DNA of 39,146 bases from JAUVZF01 sp964539385 (GCA_964539385.1 CAZIJC010000028.1:1-39146), one strand, 5' to 3'; positions 8,139 through 16,273 are shown, counted from the stretch's first letter. A program made the numbers and translations. Notes: generated by a model from the sequence alone, not told the origin.

Positions 8139-8615
8139 TCACGCCGGGGCGCCCGGCAGCAGGTCGGGCGTGACCATCCAGAGGAGGTGCCGACCGGCGG
8201 ACGCGTCGCCTTCGAGGCACGCGACGGCCCCTTCCGCGAACTTCAGCGTCTCGGCCGCATCGCTGCCGGTCAGCAACCGGGAGGCCAGGTGGTCCAGGAA
8301 GGGCAGGTGGCCGACGACCATCAGGTCGTCGCCGGCCCGGTCGATGTCGCGGCGGACGGGGTTGATGTCGTGGTTCGGCGCAAGGTCGTCGCGCTCCACG
8401 AGACCTTCTGCCGCATCCACGGCCGCCGACAGGATCGCCGCCGTCTCGCCCGCCCGCGTCTTGGTGCTGTGCCAGATGCTGCCGACCCGCAGGCCGAGTG
8501 GTTTCAGAAACGCCGCTACCTTGCGAACCTGCTCGCGACCCTGCGGCGAAAGATGCCGCGCAGGGTCTTCCTGTTTCGACCTCGCGTTGCCGTGCCGGAC
8601 AAGATAGACGCGCAC
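8139..8615 (-). CDS. sixA: SixA-type phosphohistidine phosphatase
   Basis: The product is 158 residues, like E. coli SixA (161). It is a small histidine phosphatase-fold enzyme that removes phosphate from phosphohistidine, in E. coli from the PTS protein NPr. YLVRHGNARS near the N-terminus is the RHG motif with the nucleophilic His, and VVGHLPFLDHL carries the second catalytic His. I use GTG at 8615 as start because AGGAGG lies four bases upstream and the family begins with the strand VYLVRHG. The frame stays open further upstream only by overlapping the ACT gene. It lies 49 bases after that gene on the same strand and converges on the oxidoreductase at 6724. Confidence 0.85.
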   Translation of the reverse strand: MRVYLVRHGNARSKQEDPARHLSPQGREQVRKVAAFLKPLGLRVGSIWHSTKTRAGETAAILSAAVDAAEGLVERDDLAPNHDINPVRRDIDRAGDDLMVVGHLPFLDHLASRLLTGSDAAETLKFAEGAVACLEGDASAGRHLLWMVTPDLLPGAPA

Positions 8616-8664
8616 ACACCCTCCTGCCTGAGCAGTCGTGCCGAACAGAGCCTCGACAGGCGCC

Positions 8665-9051
8665 TCAGACGATCTCGGCGGCCCTGGCGTTGTCGCTGGT
8701 ACGCAGAACGACGGTAGCCTCGGGGGCGTCGCCGACCGTGGCCAAGGCAAGATGGATGTTGATGCCGGCGTCGGCCAGTTTGTGGGCGATCTCGCTGAGG
8801 GCGCCCGGCCGGTTCTCGGCCTTGATGCAGATGACTTCCTCCCACCCGCAGTGCTCGACGCTGTCGCGGACGGCGGCGCACGCCTTCTCGTTGTCGTCGG
8901 TGCACGCCAGCAGTTTGCCCTTGTCGCCCTCGACCCACGCGGCGAGGGCGACAATGTTGACACCGGCGTCCTTGATCGCGTCCGTTACCTCAGCCAGCCG
9001 GCCGACCTTGTCGGCGACGGTCACCATGATACTGTTGCACACGGTTGCCAT
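8665..9051 (-). CDS. Tandem ACT-domain protein
   Basis: The product is 128 residues made of two ACT domains. The first (about 1-65) contains ADKVGRLAEVTDAIKDAGVNI, cut here to its family pattern GRLAEVT-DAGVNI. The second (about 70-128) contains ENRPGALSEIAHKLADAGIN. ACT domains bind amino acids or other small ligands and usually regulate an enzyme. This protein has no catalytic partner domain, so it may act in trans. AGGAGG lies nine bases before the ATG at 9051, which I prefer to an in-frame ATG at 9204. It is probably cotranscribed with sixA. A TACAAT -10-like box lies at 9106-9101. Confidence 0.8.
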   Translation of the reverse strand: MATVCNSIMVTVADKVGRLAEVTDAIKDAGVNIVALAAWVEGDKGKLLACTDDNEKACAAVRDSVEHCGWEEVICIKAENRPGALSEIAHKLADAGINIHLALATVGDAPEATVVLRTSDNARAAEIV

Positions 9052-9100
9052 GGGGAGTCCCTCCTTTGCTCTTGGATTCGGGTTCCGCCTCGTCTTGCCC

Positions 9101-9106
9101 ATTGTA
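9101..9106 (-). promoter_or_regulatory. Possible -10 box for the ACT-sixA pair
   Basis: TACAAT on the minus strand lies 50 bases before the ACT start codon. No good -35 hexamer is seen at the expected distance, so this is weak. Confidence 0.3.
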
Positions 9107-9177
9107 ACGGATTCGTGCTGAGGATTCGCGGAAATCCCAGCCGACCCGCTTCGGGCGCCTGGTGCATGAATCTCGTC

Positions 9178-9206
9178 TTGACACTCCAGCCGGCCCGCGT
9201 TCAAAT
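9178..9206 (+). promoter_or_regulatory. Sigma-70-type promoter of the arylsulfotransferase-like gene
   Basis: TTGACA at 9178-9183 is a perfect -35 hexamer. It is followed after 17 bases by TCAAAT at 9201-9206. The predicted leader is about 40 bases, to the ATG at 9253. Confidence 0.5.
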
Positions 9207-9252
9207 CACCCCCACACGAACTCGCCTACCCAAAGCACAAAGGAGGCTGCTT

Positions 9253-10386
9253 ATGCGCTGCGGGCGCTGCGCGGGCGTCTTTCTGATGGCGTTGACGGTT
9301 CTGCTGGTCGCCGCCGTGGCACTCGGCGCGGAGAAGAACATGAAATCCGGCGTCACGGTTCTGGCGCGCGCCAAGTGCGACCCGAGTTACGTCCTCTATT
9401 CCAGCCGCCAGACCGAGGCGGCCCGCCTCATCCGTCTCGACGGACGCGAGGTCCACCGTTGGGACTATCCGCAGGGCAAGACCTGGCACTATGCCGAGAT
9501 GCAGCCCGACGGCCACCTCGTCGCCATCATCAAAGACGTGATGATCCTGGAACTGGACTGGGACAGCAAGTTGGTCTGGAAGGCCGCGATGCGGGCGCAC
9601 CACGACTTCGCCCGTTTGCCCAGCGGCAACACGCTGGTCGTCTCGCGGCGGACCATGAAGCATCCCTGGAAGGACGAGGGCAAACTCGCCTGCGACATCC
9701 TCGTCGAGGTAACGGCTGGCGGCAAGACCGCCTGGGAGTGGAAGGTTGAGCAACACGCCAAGGAAATCGCAGCCCTCGTCGATTTGCGCATCCCGCCCTA
9801 TGAGAAGTTCTGGGACTGGCCGCACGTCAACACGATTGAGGTTCTGCCCGACAACCCGGCCGCAAGGAAAGACCCGCGCTTCCAGGCGGGGAACCTGCTC
9901 GTGTGCGGACGCCACATCAACGTCATCTGGGTCATCGACCGAAAGACCGACCGCGTCGTCTGGGCGTGGGGACCGGGGCAACTGCTCGGCCCGCACATGC
10001 CCACCATGCTCGCCAGCGGCCACATCCTGGTCTACGACAACGGGCAGAATGCGGCGGACAGCGTCCGCGGCTGGACGCGCGTGCTCGAACTCGACCCGCT
10101 CACCGGAAAGATCGTCTGGGAATATAAGGCCGATCCGCTGAAGAGTTTCTATTCGCCGTCTCGCGGGTCGAGCGAACGCCTGCCGAACGGCAACACGTTC
10201 ATCGCGGAATCAGATTCCGGCCGCCTCTTCGAGGTCACACCCGCAGGCGAGACCGTGTGGGAGTTCCTGAACCCCGAACGGCGGAAGAACGGCGGGCGCA
10301 TGGCCCTGTACCGGGCGCTGCGGTATCCCCGCGACCTTGTGGATCGTCTGCTGGCCGAACACGGCGGCCGCAAACTCAAGGAATAA
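9253..10386 (+). CDS. Secreted arylsulfotransferase-family (ASST-like) beta-propeller protein
   Basis: The product is 377 residues. A Sec signal peptide (FLMALTVLLVAAVALGA) covers residues 10-26. The rest consists of propeller strands typical of the arylsulfotransferase family (PF05935/PF14269): GREVHRWDYP, AHHDFARLPSGNTLVVSRR, WDWPHVNTIEVLPD, and SSERLPNGNTFIAESDSGR. Bacterial ASST moves sulfate between phenols through an active-site His. Here HHDF and WPHVN are the obvious candidates, but planctomycetal relatives are uncharacterised and may be binding propellers. AGGAGG lies six bases upstream of the ATG. It converges on the sulfatase at 10440, so sulfate chemistry is a plausible common theme. 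Confidence 0.7.
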   Translation: MRCGRCAGVFLMALTVLLVAAVALGAEKNMKSGVTVLARAKCDPSYVLYSSRQTEAARLIRLDGREVHRWDYPQGKTWHYAEMQPDGHLVAIIKDVMILELDWDSKLVWKAAMRAHHDFARLPSGNTLVVSRRTMKHPWKDEGKLACDILVEVTAGGKTAWEWKVEQHAKEIAALVDLRIPPYEKFWDWPHVNTIEVLPDNPAARKDPRFQAGNLLVCGRHINVIWVIDRKTDRVVWAWGPGQLLGPHMPTMLASGHILVYDNGQNAADSVRGWTRVLELDPLTGKIVWEYKADPLKSFYSPSRGSSERLPNGNTFIAESDSGRLFEVTPAGETVWEFLNPERRKNGGRMALYRALRYPRDLVDRLLAEHGGRKLKE

Positions 10387-10439
10387 GTCCCGGACGGCTC
10401 GTGCGGCCGGCATCTGGTGGGCGGGGTGCGGGCGTGTCG

Positions 10440-11834
10440 CTACTTCGCCCACGGCGGCAACTGGACGGGGGCGACCTCCAGGCCCGACTCCCACCGGGCG
10501 AGCAGGTCGCGGTGGGCCTTCAGGTCGGACGCGAAACCGGCGTCGGGCGCCAGGTTCTTCGTCTCGCCCGGGTCGCTCTGCATGTCGAACAACTGCTCCA
10601 CCGGGTCGCCCTTGTAAGCGATGTATTTGTATCGGGGCGTGCGGATCATGCGCCCGGTGACGGCGACCTCGGCCGGGACGAACTCGCGCCACGCGGGCGA
10701 CTTGCCTTCGAGCACGGCTTTCAGCGACCGGCCGCGCATCTTCGGCGGCGCCTCGATGCCGGCGTAGTCGCAGACGGTCGGCAGGATGTCGAGCCCGCTC
10801 ACCAGGTGGGCGGCGTCCTGGCGGTTTTCCTGGATGCGGCCGGGGCAGGAGAAGATGAGGGGGACCTTGGCGGCCTCGTCGTACAGGTAGTTCTTCGTGA
10901 CCAGGTGGTGCCGCGCGCGGCCTTCGCCGTGGTCGGCCGTGAAGACCACGATCGTGTTGGCGGCTTCTTCGGAGTCTTCCAGGGCCTGGAGGGTGCGGCC
11001 GATCTCGGCGTCCACCATCTCGACCATGCGGTAGTAGTTCCAGATGTAGTACCGCCACTGCTCGTCGGACCACTCGGGCCGGCGGCGACGTTTCAATCTC
11101 TCCGGCTCGTTCGTATCGTAGTTGAAGTTGGGCGGCAGTGGGGGCAGTTCGTCGGCCACCGCATCGTAAAACACCATCTCGCCGCTCTTTTGGTGCATGC
11201 CGACGAACTGGCACACGTCGTGCGGCTGGAGAAACGAGGCGATCATGAGGAACGGCTTTCCCGGGCGGCGGCTGCGCAGGTACGCCTGGCAGGCCCGCGA
11301 GACGTCCGCATCGCACACGCCGCCCTGGCCGCCTATGCCGGTCGCGATGACGTTGAAGCCGGGGATGTCCGCGGCAAACCCCGCCGGCAGGTGCCACTTG
11401 CCCGCGTAGACGGTCTCGTAGCCCGCCTGGCCGAGCCACTGGCCCATGTTCGGCAGCGTCGACCGGATGGGCCGCCCGTTGACGACCACGCCCGTCTCGG
11501 TCGTCGGTCGGCCGGTCATCATGACGCTGCGAGCGGGTGAGCACAGCGGGTTGGCGCTGTAGGATTCCAGAAACGCCACCCCCTGCCGCGCGAGACGGTC
11601 GAGGTGCGGCGTCGAAAGGTCCTTGCATCCGAGGGCCGACAGGGTGTCGAGCCCTTGCTGGTCGGTTATGATGAACAGGAAGTTCGGCCGGCTTGCGGTC
11701 GCCGCGCCGCCTGCTCGCAGTGCGGGCGTGCAGCCGATCGCCGCCGCCGCCGCACCCGCAACGCCGGCCTTCAGAAAACCCCGCCGCAAGACGCCTGCGC
11801 CGGGTCTTTTCGCCTTCTCCGTGGGCCGAGTCAT
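10440..11834 (-). CDS. Tat-exported type I sulfatase
   Basis: The product is 464 residues. LRRGFLKAGVAG at residues 16-27 is a Tat signal, and Cys35 (AAIGCTP) could be a lipobox-like residue. The sulfatase core starts at RPNFLFIITDQQ with metal ligand Asp58. Cys98 in N-P-L-C-S-P-A-R-S is the residue converted to formylglycine. YAGKWHLP, LQPHD and FTADHGEGRARH supply further metal and sulfate ligands. The C-terminus (EQLFDMQSDPGETKNLA) is the family's usual end. The start at 11834 overlaps the upstream gene's stop as ATGA, with GGAAGG just before it, so translation is probably coupled. The substrate sulfate ester is unknown. Confidence 0.9.
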   Translation of the reverse strand: MTRPTEKAKRPGAGVLRRGFLKAGVAGAAAAAIGCTPALRAGGAATASRPNFLFIITDQQGLDTLSALGCKDLSTPHLDRLARQGVAFLESYSANPLCSPARSVMMTGRPTTETGVVVNGRPIRSTLPNMGQWLGQAGYETVYAGKWHLPAGFAADIPGFNVIATGIGGQGGVCDADVSRACQAYLRSRRPGKPFLMIASFLQPHDVCQFVGMHQKSGEMVFYDAVADELPPLPPNFNYDTNEPERLKRRRRPEWSDEQWRYYIWNYYRMVEMVDAEIGRTLQALEDSEEAANTIVVFTADHGEGRARHHLVTKNYLYDEAAKVPLIFSCPGRIQENRQDAAHLVSGLDILPTVCDYAGIEAPPKMRGRSLKAVLEGKSPAWREFVPAEVAVTGRMIRTPRYKYIAYKGDPVEQLFDMQSDPGETKNLAPDAGFASDLKAHRDLLARWESGLEVAPVQLPPWAK

Positions 11835-12667
11835 GTGGCCTTCCTTCTGGCCTTCGTTCGGGCACGCGCCTTGTCGAGTCTTTCCTGCATCCACGTTCTC
11901 GCCTCGACATCGTAGAGCAGGGCGCGCAGGCCGCTCAGGGCAAACAGCAGTCGCCCACGCTTGTCCACCCAGTATTGCCAGGGCAGAACGCCGCGGCCGA
12001 TCTGCTGGTACCCGATGAGATGCAGTTTGCGGCTGGCCAGTTCAAACTCCTTCGCCTCGCGGAACTCCAGACGCTGGCCCGGCTTGACGAGGTCCATCTC
12101 TTCGAGCATCGTGAACCGCAGGGGTTGGGTCTTGGCGCCGCCGAGCCGCTGAACGGCGCCCAGGAGCGACCAGTTGCTCGTGACCGGGCCGGAGGCCTTC
12201 TGCGTGCGGCGGCGCCGGCCGAAGCGGACCTCGACGCGGCCGCCGGAGACCGTCCCGGTTTCCGAGAGGTGTGTGCCCGTGGTCGGCTGGTCGTCGAGAT
12301 CGAGTATCTGCGAGGTGAGCGTCCAGGATTTCGGCGTCGCGAGCACGTCGGCCGCACACTCGAGCACGGCGCGGGTGCGGCGGCAGTAGCCGGGTTGCTC
12401 GACCACGTCCAGGTCGACGCTGAAGCGCACGCCGTCGGCCGTCGGCTCGCGTTTCAGCCGCAGACTGCCGCCCATATATCGCTGGACCATCCACAGGCGG
12501 TACGTGTTGGTCCACGTGCCGTTCGGGTCGAAGGCTTCAGCGGGCGGCGTGAAATCGTTCAGCTCGCCCAGGCTGTGCAGATGCTCGAGCGTCAGCGGAC
12601 GGGTCCGAGCGGGATCGGTCTGCCGCGAAGGTCTTCTTGGTTTCTTCGCGCTGTCCTTCGTCGCCAC
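11831..12667 (-). CDS. Unrecognised protein coupled to the sulfatase
   Basis: The product is 278 residues and I cannot assign it to a family. It has a basic N-terminus (KKPRRPSR) and no signal peptide. A predicted beta-rich middle alternates strands (SLRLKREP, VRFSVDLDVVEQ, GRVEVRFGRRRR), and a tail PWQYWVDKRGRLLFALSGLRALLYD is followed by a very basic helix (ARARTKARRKAT). I start at GTG 12667. The promoter at 12702-12729 places transcription start near 12694, which excludes the upstream in-frame GTGs at 12700 and 12703 and the ATG at 12955. The stop TGA lies inside the sulfatase start ATGA. Tight coupling suggests a function tied to the sulfatase or its substrate, which is inference only. 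Confidence 0.6.
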   Translation of the reverse strand: MATKDSAKKPRRPSRQTDPARTRPLTLEHLHSLGELNDFTPPAEAFDPNGTWTNTYRLWMVQRYMGGSLRLKREPTADGVRFSVDLDVVEQPGYCRRTRAVLECAADVLATPKSWTLTSQILDLDDQPTTGTHLSETGTVSGGRVEVRFGRRRRTQKASGPVTSNWSLLGAVQRLGGAKTQPLRFTMLEEMDLVKPGQRLEFREAKEFELASRKLHLIGYQQIGRGVLPWQYWVDKRGRLLFALSGLRALLYDVEARTWMQERLDKARARTKARRKAT

Positions 12668-12701
12668 CGTAGATGCCCTTGGACGGGATTTCTCGATCAC
12701 C

Positions 12702-12729
12702 ACTATACCGCGCGGCCCGAAAGGGTCAA
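12702..12729 (-). promoter_or_regulatory. Sigma-70-type promoter of the unknown-sulfatase pair
   Basis: On the minus strand, TTGACC (12729-12724) and TATAGT (12707-12702) are separated by 16 bases. This is one of the better matches in the window and it decides the start of the downstream gene. It lies in the 229-base divergent gap before the oxidoreductase at 12897. Confidence 0.6.
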
Positions 12730-12896
12730 GCCTGACGCTGGAAATCCGCGACGCCTGCCATGGTTGTTCCGAGTTCGGAGGAACCGTTCGCATTCGTCGG
12801 CCGATTCTGCTATCGTCGCCGGCCGGAGGCTTTTCGATGTGCCGGGGTGTCTGCCTGCGCCGATCCAGTGGCAGGCGGCTTGAGAGGAGATACGCC

Positions 12897-14210
12897 ATGG
12901 ACAGGAAAGTTACGCGTCGCACGTTTCTCAGGGCGTCCGGTACGGCTACCGGCATCGGCTTGGCGGCCGGTGTTCTCGGCGGCCGCGCCCGCGCCGCGCC
13001 CAGCGAAAAGGTGAATCTCGGCTTCGTCGGCGTCGGGCCGATGGGCGGCGGACACCTGCGGCGCTATCTCGCCTTCCCGGACGTCCGCGTTACGGCCATC
13101 TGCGACGTCAATCAGCGGAAACTCGACGGCGCGGTCAAGAGCACCAAGGGCTCGGCCACCGGCTACCGCGACTTCCGCAAGTTGCTTGAGCACAAAGACC
13201 TTGATGCCGTCGTGGTCGCTCCCCCGCCGCACTGGCACGCCATCGTCGCCGTCGCCGTCTGCAAGGCGGGCAAGGACGTGTTCATCGAGAAGCCCATGAC
13301 GCAGACGGTCGGCGAGAGCCGGGCCGTCTGCAAGGCCGTCAAGGACCACGACCGCATCTCGCAGGTCGGCACGCAGATTCACGCGGGCGACAACTACACG
13401 CGCGTTGTCGAGATCGTCCGCTCCGGCATCCTCGGCCATGTCAACTGCGTCCGGACGTTTATGAAACTCGACCAGACGCACAAGGGCATCGGCACGGCCA
13501 AGGACTGCCCGCCGCCCGATTTTCTGGACTGGGACATGTGGGTCGGCCCGGCGCCGACGCGACCGTACAATCCGCTCATCACGAAGGGGGCGTACCATCA
13601 CTGCTCGTTCATGGCCTTCAGCGGCGGGTGGCTGCCCGGCATGGCCCCCCACATCATCGACCTGCCCATCTGGGCACTCAATCTGGGCCTGCCGACGCAA
13701 ACGAGTTGCAGCGGCGGACGGTTCGTCCTGGAAGACGGCGGCGACTGCCCGGACCTCCAGGAGGTCCTCTGGCAGTATCCCGCACTGACGATGACCCACA
13801 TGATGAACCTGACGAACTCTTACGGATGGGACTTCCACGGCACGGGCCGACGCAAACGCCGCCTTGGCATCTACTTCCACGGCGAACAGGCCACGCTCTT
13901 CTGCAACTACAGCACCTTCACGATCGTGCCCGAAGACGACCCGAAGGCCGAACTCCAACTCCCCGACAAGACCCTGCCGCGCTCCAAAGGCCATTACCGA
14001 GAGTGGATCGATTGCATCAAGAGCCGCAAGCAGCCGTCCTGTAACGTCTTCTACCACCACAGGGTTAACGTGCCGTGTTGCCTGGCGAACCTGTCGCTCA
14101 AACTTGGCCGCTCCATCCAGTTCGACCCGAAGACCGAGACGGCCGTCGGCGACGACGAGGCCAACCGTGCCTTCACGCCGACCTACCGCAAACCGTGGAC
14201 ACTGGGGTAA
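12897..14210 (+). CDS. Tat-exported Gfo/Idh/MocA family oxidoreductase
   Basis: The product is 437 residues. Its Tat signal reads TRRTFLRASGTATG (residues 6-19) and ends near GRARAA. The Rossmann motif is GFVGVGPMGGGH, then IEKPMTQT, then APHIIDLPIWAL with the conserved His and Asp, and it ends TYRKPWTLG. It is closely related to the gene at 6724 (shared GTQIHAGDNY and Asp/Pro-rich GPAP segment). AGGAG lies eight bases upstream of the ATG; the frame is open from 12504 but a Tat motif must be N-terminal. The galactokinase-like gene starts 15 bases after its stop, so the two probably form an operon linking exported sugar oxidation to sugar phosphorylation (inference). Confidence 0.88.
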   Translation: MDRKVTRRTFLRASGTATGIGLAAGVLGGRARAAPSEKVNLGFVGVGPMGGGHLRRYLAFPDVRVTAICDVNQRKLDGAVKSTKGSATGYRDFRKLLEHKDLDAVVVAPPPHWHAIVAVAVCKAGKDVFIEKPMTQTVGESRAVCKAVKDHDRISQVGTQIHAGDNYTRVVEIVRSGILGHVNCVRTFMKLDQTHKGIGTAKDCPPPDFLDWDMWVGPAPTRPYNPLITKGAYHHCSFMAFSGGWLPGMAPHIIDLPIWALNLGLPTQTSCSGGRFVLEDGGDCPDLQEVLWQYPALTMTHMMNLTNSYGWDFHGTGRRKRRLGIYFHGEQATLFCNYSTFTIVPEDDPKAELQLPDKTLPRSKGHYREWIDCIKSRKQPSCNVFYHHRVNVPCCLANLSLKLGRSIQFDPKTETAVGDDEANRAFTPTYRKPWTLG

Positions 14211-14225
14211 CCGTGAGGTGAGCGC

Positions 14226-15620
14226 GTGAGCGGTAGTCTGCGGCTTCGGCGCCTGACGGAGCGGTCCGCCATGATCGACGGCCTTGCTGCGCGGGGGCTT
14301 GCCGGAGAGGCGGCCGCCGCCAAAGCCGAACGGTTCGACCGGTGTGCCCGGGCGCTCCAGCGTGCCGGTGTGAAGCCGGACGCTGCGGCGCGGGCGCTGT
14401 TCGTCCCCGGCCGCATCGAGGTCCTCGGCAAGCATACGGATTACGCGGGCGGCAGCAGCCTGGTGGCGGCGCCCGAGCGCGGGCTCTGCCTCGTTGCTGC
14501 GGGCCGCGACGACGCGACCGTCCGCGCCGTTGCGATGGATTTGGACGACGCGTGCGAGTTCGCCTTCTCGGGCGACCTCGCGCCGACCGTCGGCCACTGG
14601 TCGAACTACCCGATGACCGTGGCTCGGCGCCTGGCTCGCAACTTCACGGGCCGCCTGTGCGGGGCGGACGTGGCGTTTGCCGGCGACCTGCCCGTCGCAG
14701 CGGGGATGAGCAGTTCCAGCGCACTGGTGGTCGCGTTCTACCTGGCGCTCGCGGCCATCAACCGGCTCGACGAGCGAGCCGAGTACCGCGAGAACCTCCG
14801 TGCGCCCGAATCGCTCGCCGATTACCTCGGCGCCGTCGAGAACGGGCAGACGTTCGGCAGCCTGACGGGCGACAAGGGCGTCGGCACGTTCGGCGGCAGC
14901 GAGGACCATACTGCCATGCTCTGCTGCCGGCCCGGGATGCTGAGCCAGTACGCGTACTGCCCCACGCGGCCGCAGCGTACGATTCCGCTGCCTGCCGCCT
15001 ACACCTTTGCCATCGCTTCGAGCGGCGTTGCGGCGGAAAAGACCGCAGGGGCCATGGAGCGGTACAATCGGTCCTCGCGGCTGGCGTCGGCCGTGGCGGC
15101 GGCCTGGCGCGACGCCACCGGCCGCAGCGACGCGACCATCGCCGACGCTCTCGCGAGTTCCGACATCGCTGAAACACTCCCCCGCATGCGTGAGGTCGTC
15201 GCGGCGCCGCCGGCGGGCGGGCCGTTTCCGTGGGAGGAACTCGACGGGCGGTTCGAGCACTTTTGGGCCGAGAGCGTCGAGATCGTCCCTGCGGCAGGCG
15301 ACGCGTTGGTTGCCGGCGACCTGGCCGAGTTTGGCCGCCAGGTGGATCGTTCGCAGTACCTGGCCGAAACGCTTCTCGGGAACCAGATTCCGCAGACCGT
15401 TTTCCTGGCCCGAAGTGCCCGCGAGTTGGGTGCGGCGGCCGCATCGGCCTTCGGGGCAGGGTTCGGCGGCAGCGTGTGGGCGATGGTTCGCGGCGACGAG
15501 GCGGCCCCGTTTCTGGAAAACTGGGCGGCGAGATACCGCGAGGCGTATCCGGCGGACGCGGCGAACGCCTCGTTCTTCCTCACGCGGCCAGGGCCGGCGG
15601 CGTTCGACTTGCGGGGGTGA
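14226..15620 (+). CDS. Galactokinase-like GHMP kinase
   Basis: The product is 464 residues, longer than E. coli GalK (382). GHMP motif 1 is PGRIEVLGKHTDYAGG (residues 61-76), motif 2 is PVAAGMSSSSAL (about 156-167) and motif 3 is GAGFGGSVWAMV (411-422). In true GalK, motif 1 reads GEHTDY with Glu and Asp contacting galactose. Here the Glu is Lys, and a segment GTFGGSEDHTA lies midway, so the sugar may not be galactose. I use GTG at 14226 (GAGGTGA just upstream, 15 bases after the previous stop); ATG at 14271 is the alternative. It would act in the cytoplasm, phosphorylating a sugar or sugar derivative with ATP. Confidence 0.82.
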   Translation: MSGSLRLRRLTERSAMIDGLAARGLAGEAAAAKAERFDRCARALQRAGVKPDAAARALFVPGRIEVLGKHTDYAGGSSLVAAPERGLCLVAAGRDDATVRAVAMDLDDACEFAFSGDLAPTVGHWSNYPMTVARRLARNFTGRLCGADVAFAGDLPVAAGMSSSSALVVAFYLALAAINRLDERAEYRENLRAPESLADYLGAVENGQTFGSLTGDKGVGTFGGSEDHTAMLCCRPGMLSQYAYCPTRPQRTIPLPAAYTFAIASSGVAAEKTAGAMERYNRSSRLASAVAAAWRDATGRSDATIADALASSDIAETLPRMREVVAAPPAGGPFPWEELDGRFEHFWAESVEIVPAAGDALVAGDLAEFGRQVDRSQYLAETLLGNQIPQTVFLARSARELGAAAASAFGAGFGGSVWAMVRGDEAAPFLENWAARYREAYPADAANASFFLTRPGPAAFDLRG

Positions 15621-15673
15621 TGGGCGCAGCGAGGCGATCTGCCGGCCCGTTTACATGCCGCTCGCTCCATAAC

Positions 15674-15903
15674 ACTTACGTCAATTTTGAGGTTGCCGAA
15701 ACCCCGAAATGCGCGCTTTTTTTGGCTCGGAACCCCGTTTCTGGCCCGTGAGGGGCGATTTGCCCCTCGAATGTTAAGATAGGTAAGGCAAAACGCGCTG
15801 GTTTTTGATCGGTTTTTGCGATTTTGGTGTCCGTTTTGGTCCGTTTTTGTTCGGTTTTGTTCCGTTTTTGAGGGGTTTTTGAGGGGGCAAAATTGACGTA
15901 AGT
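15674..15903. mobile_element. MITE-like element with 16-bp inverted ends and phased T-tracts
   Basis: The ends are perfect 16-base inverted repeats: ACTTACGTCAATTTTG at 15674-15689 and its reverse complement at 15888-15903. The 230-base interior has no gene. Its right half carries eight T-runs of 4-5 bases starting at 15802, 15813, 15822, 15834, 15844, 15855, 15864 and 15876, about 10.6 bases apart on average, which should make the DNA intrinsically curved. No clear target-site duplication is seen. A lysine-rich 76-codon frame on the minus strand only reads the T-tracts. Confidence 0.5.
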
Positions 15904-15954
15904 CACTATGCCAAAATGGCAGCCGGCGCGCGCGGCCGCGAAGGGGCCGAAAAG

Positions 15955-16014
15955 TTGTTAGAGTTCTAACAAAATCGAGGGAGGGGTCGGGAGATTGTTA
16001 GAATTCTAACAATC
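15955..16014. promoter_or_regulatory. Two related palindromes 40 bp apart
   Basis: TTGTTAGAGTTCTAACAA at 15955-15972 and TTGTTAGAATTCTAACAA within a 22-base perfect palindrome at 15993-16014 share the same half-site. Their centres lie 40 bases apart, close to four helical turns. They look like paired operator sites or a dispersed intergenic repeat. No regulator gene is adjacent. Confidence 0.4.
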
Positions 16015-16273
16015 GGGCCGAAAACGGAGCGCGCATTGCGGATTTCGGATTGAAAAGCAACGAATAACAGGCCGGTGGGCAGGCTGGCGGGAGCCGTTCG
16101 ACCTCAACGGTTTGGCGTCGCTATGGGTGGTCTTGGGATGTGAATTCGCCTACGTCTCGGCGTTGCGGCTGTAGTGGTCGCCTTGGTTGGCCGGAGACTT
16201 CTCGACGCGTGCCCGAGCCGGCCACGCTCGCGGTGGTCGGCCCAGCGTCTGTGGCGATGGTCGTGCGACGGGT
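16015..16273. other. Intergenic, nothing recognised
   Basis: This 259-base stretch separates the palindromes from the convergent-side end of the acetylesterase gene. I see no gene, promoter or terminator in it. Confidence 0.4.

Noticed and set aside
12810..15260. Minus-strand open frame of 816 codons
   Set aside because: It is antisense to the oxidoreductase and GHMP kinase, both well supported.
15676..15906. Lysine/threonine-rich 76-codon frame
   Set aside because: It translates the phased T-tracts and the inverted repeats and has no ribosome binding site.
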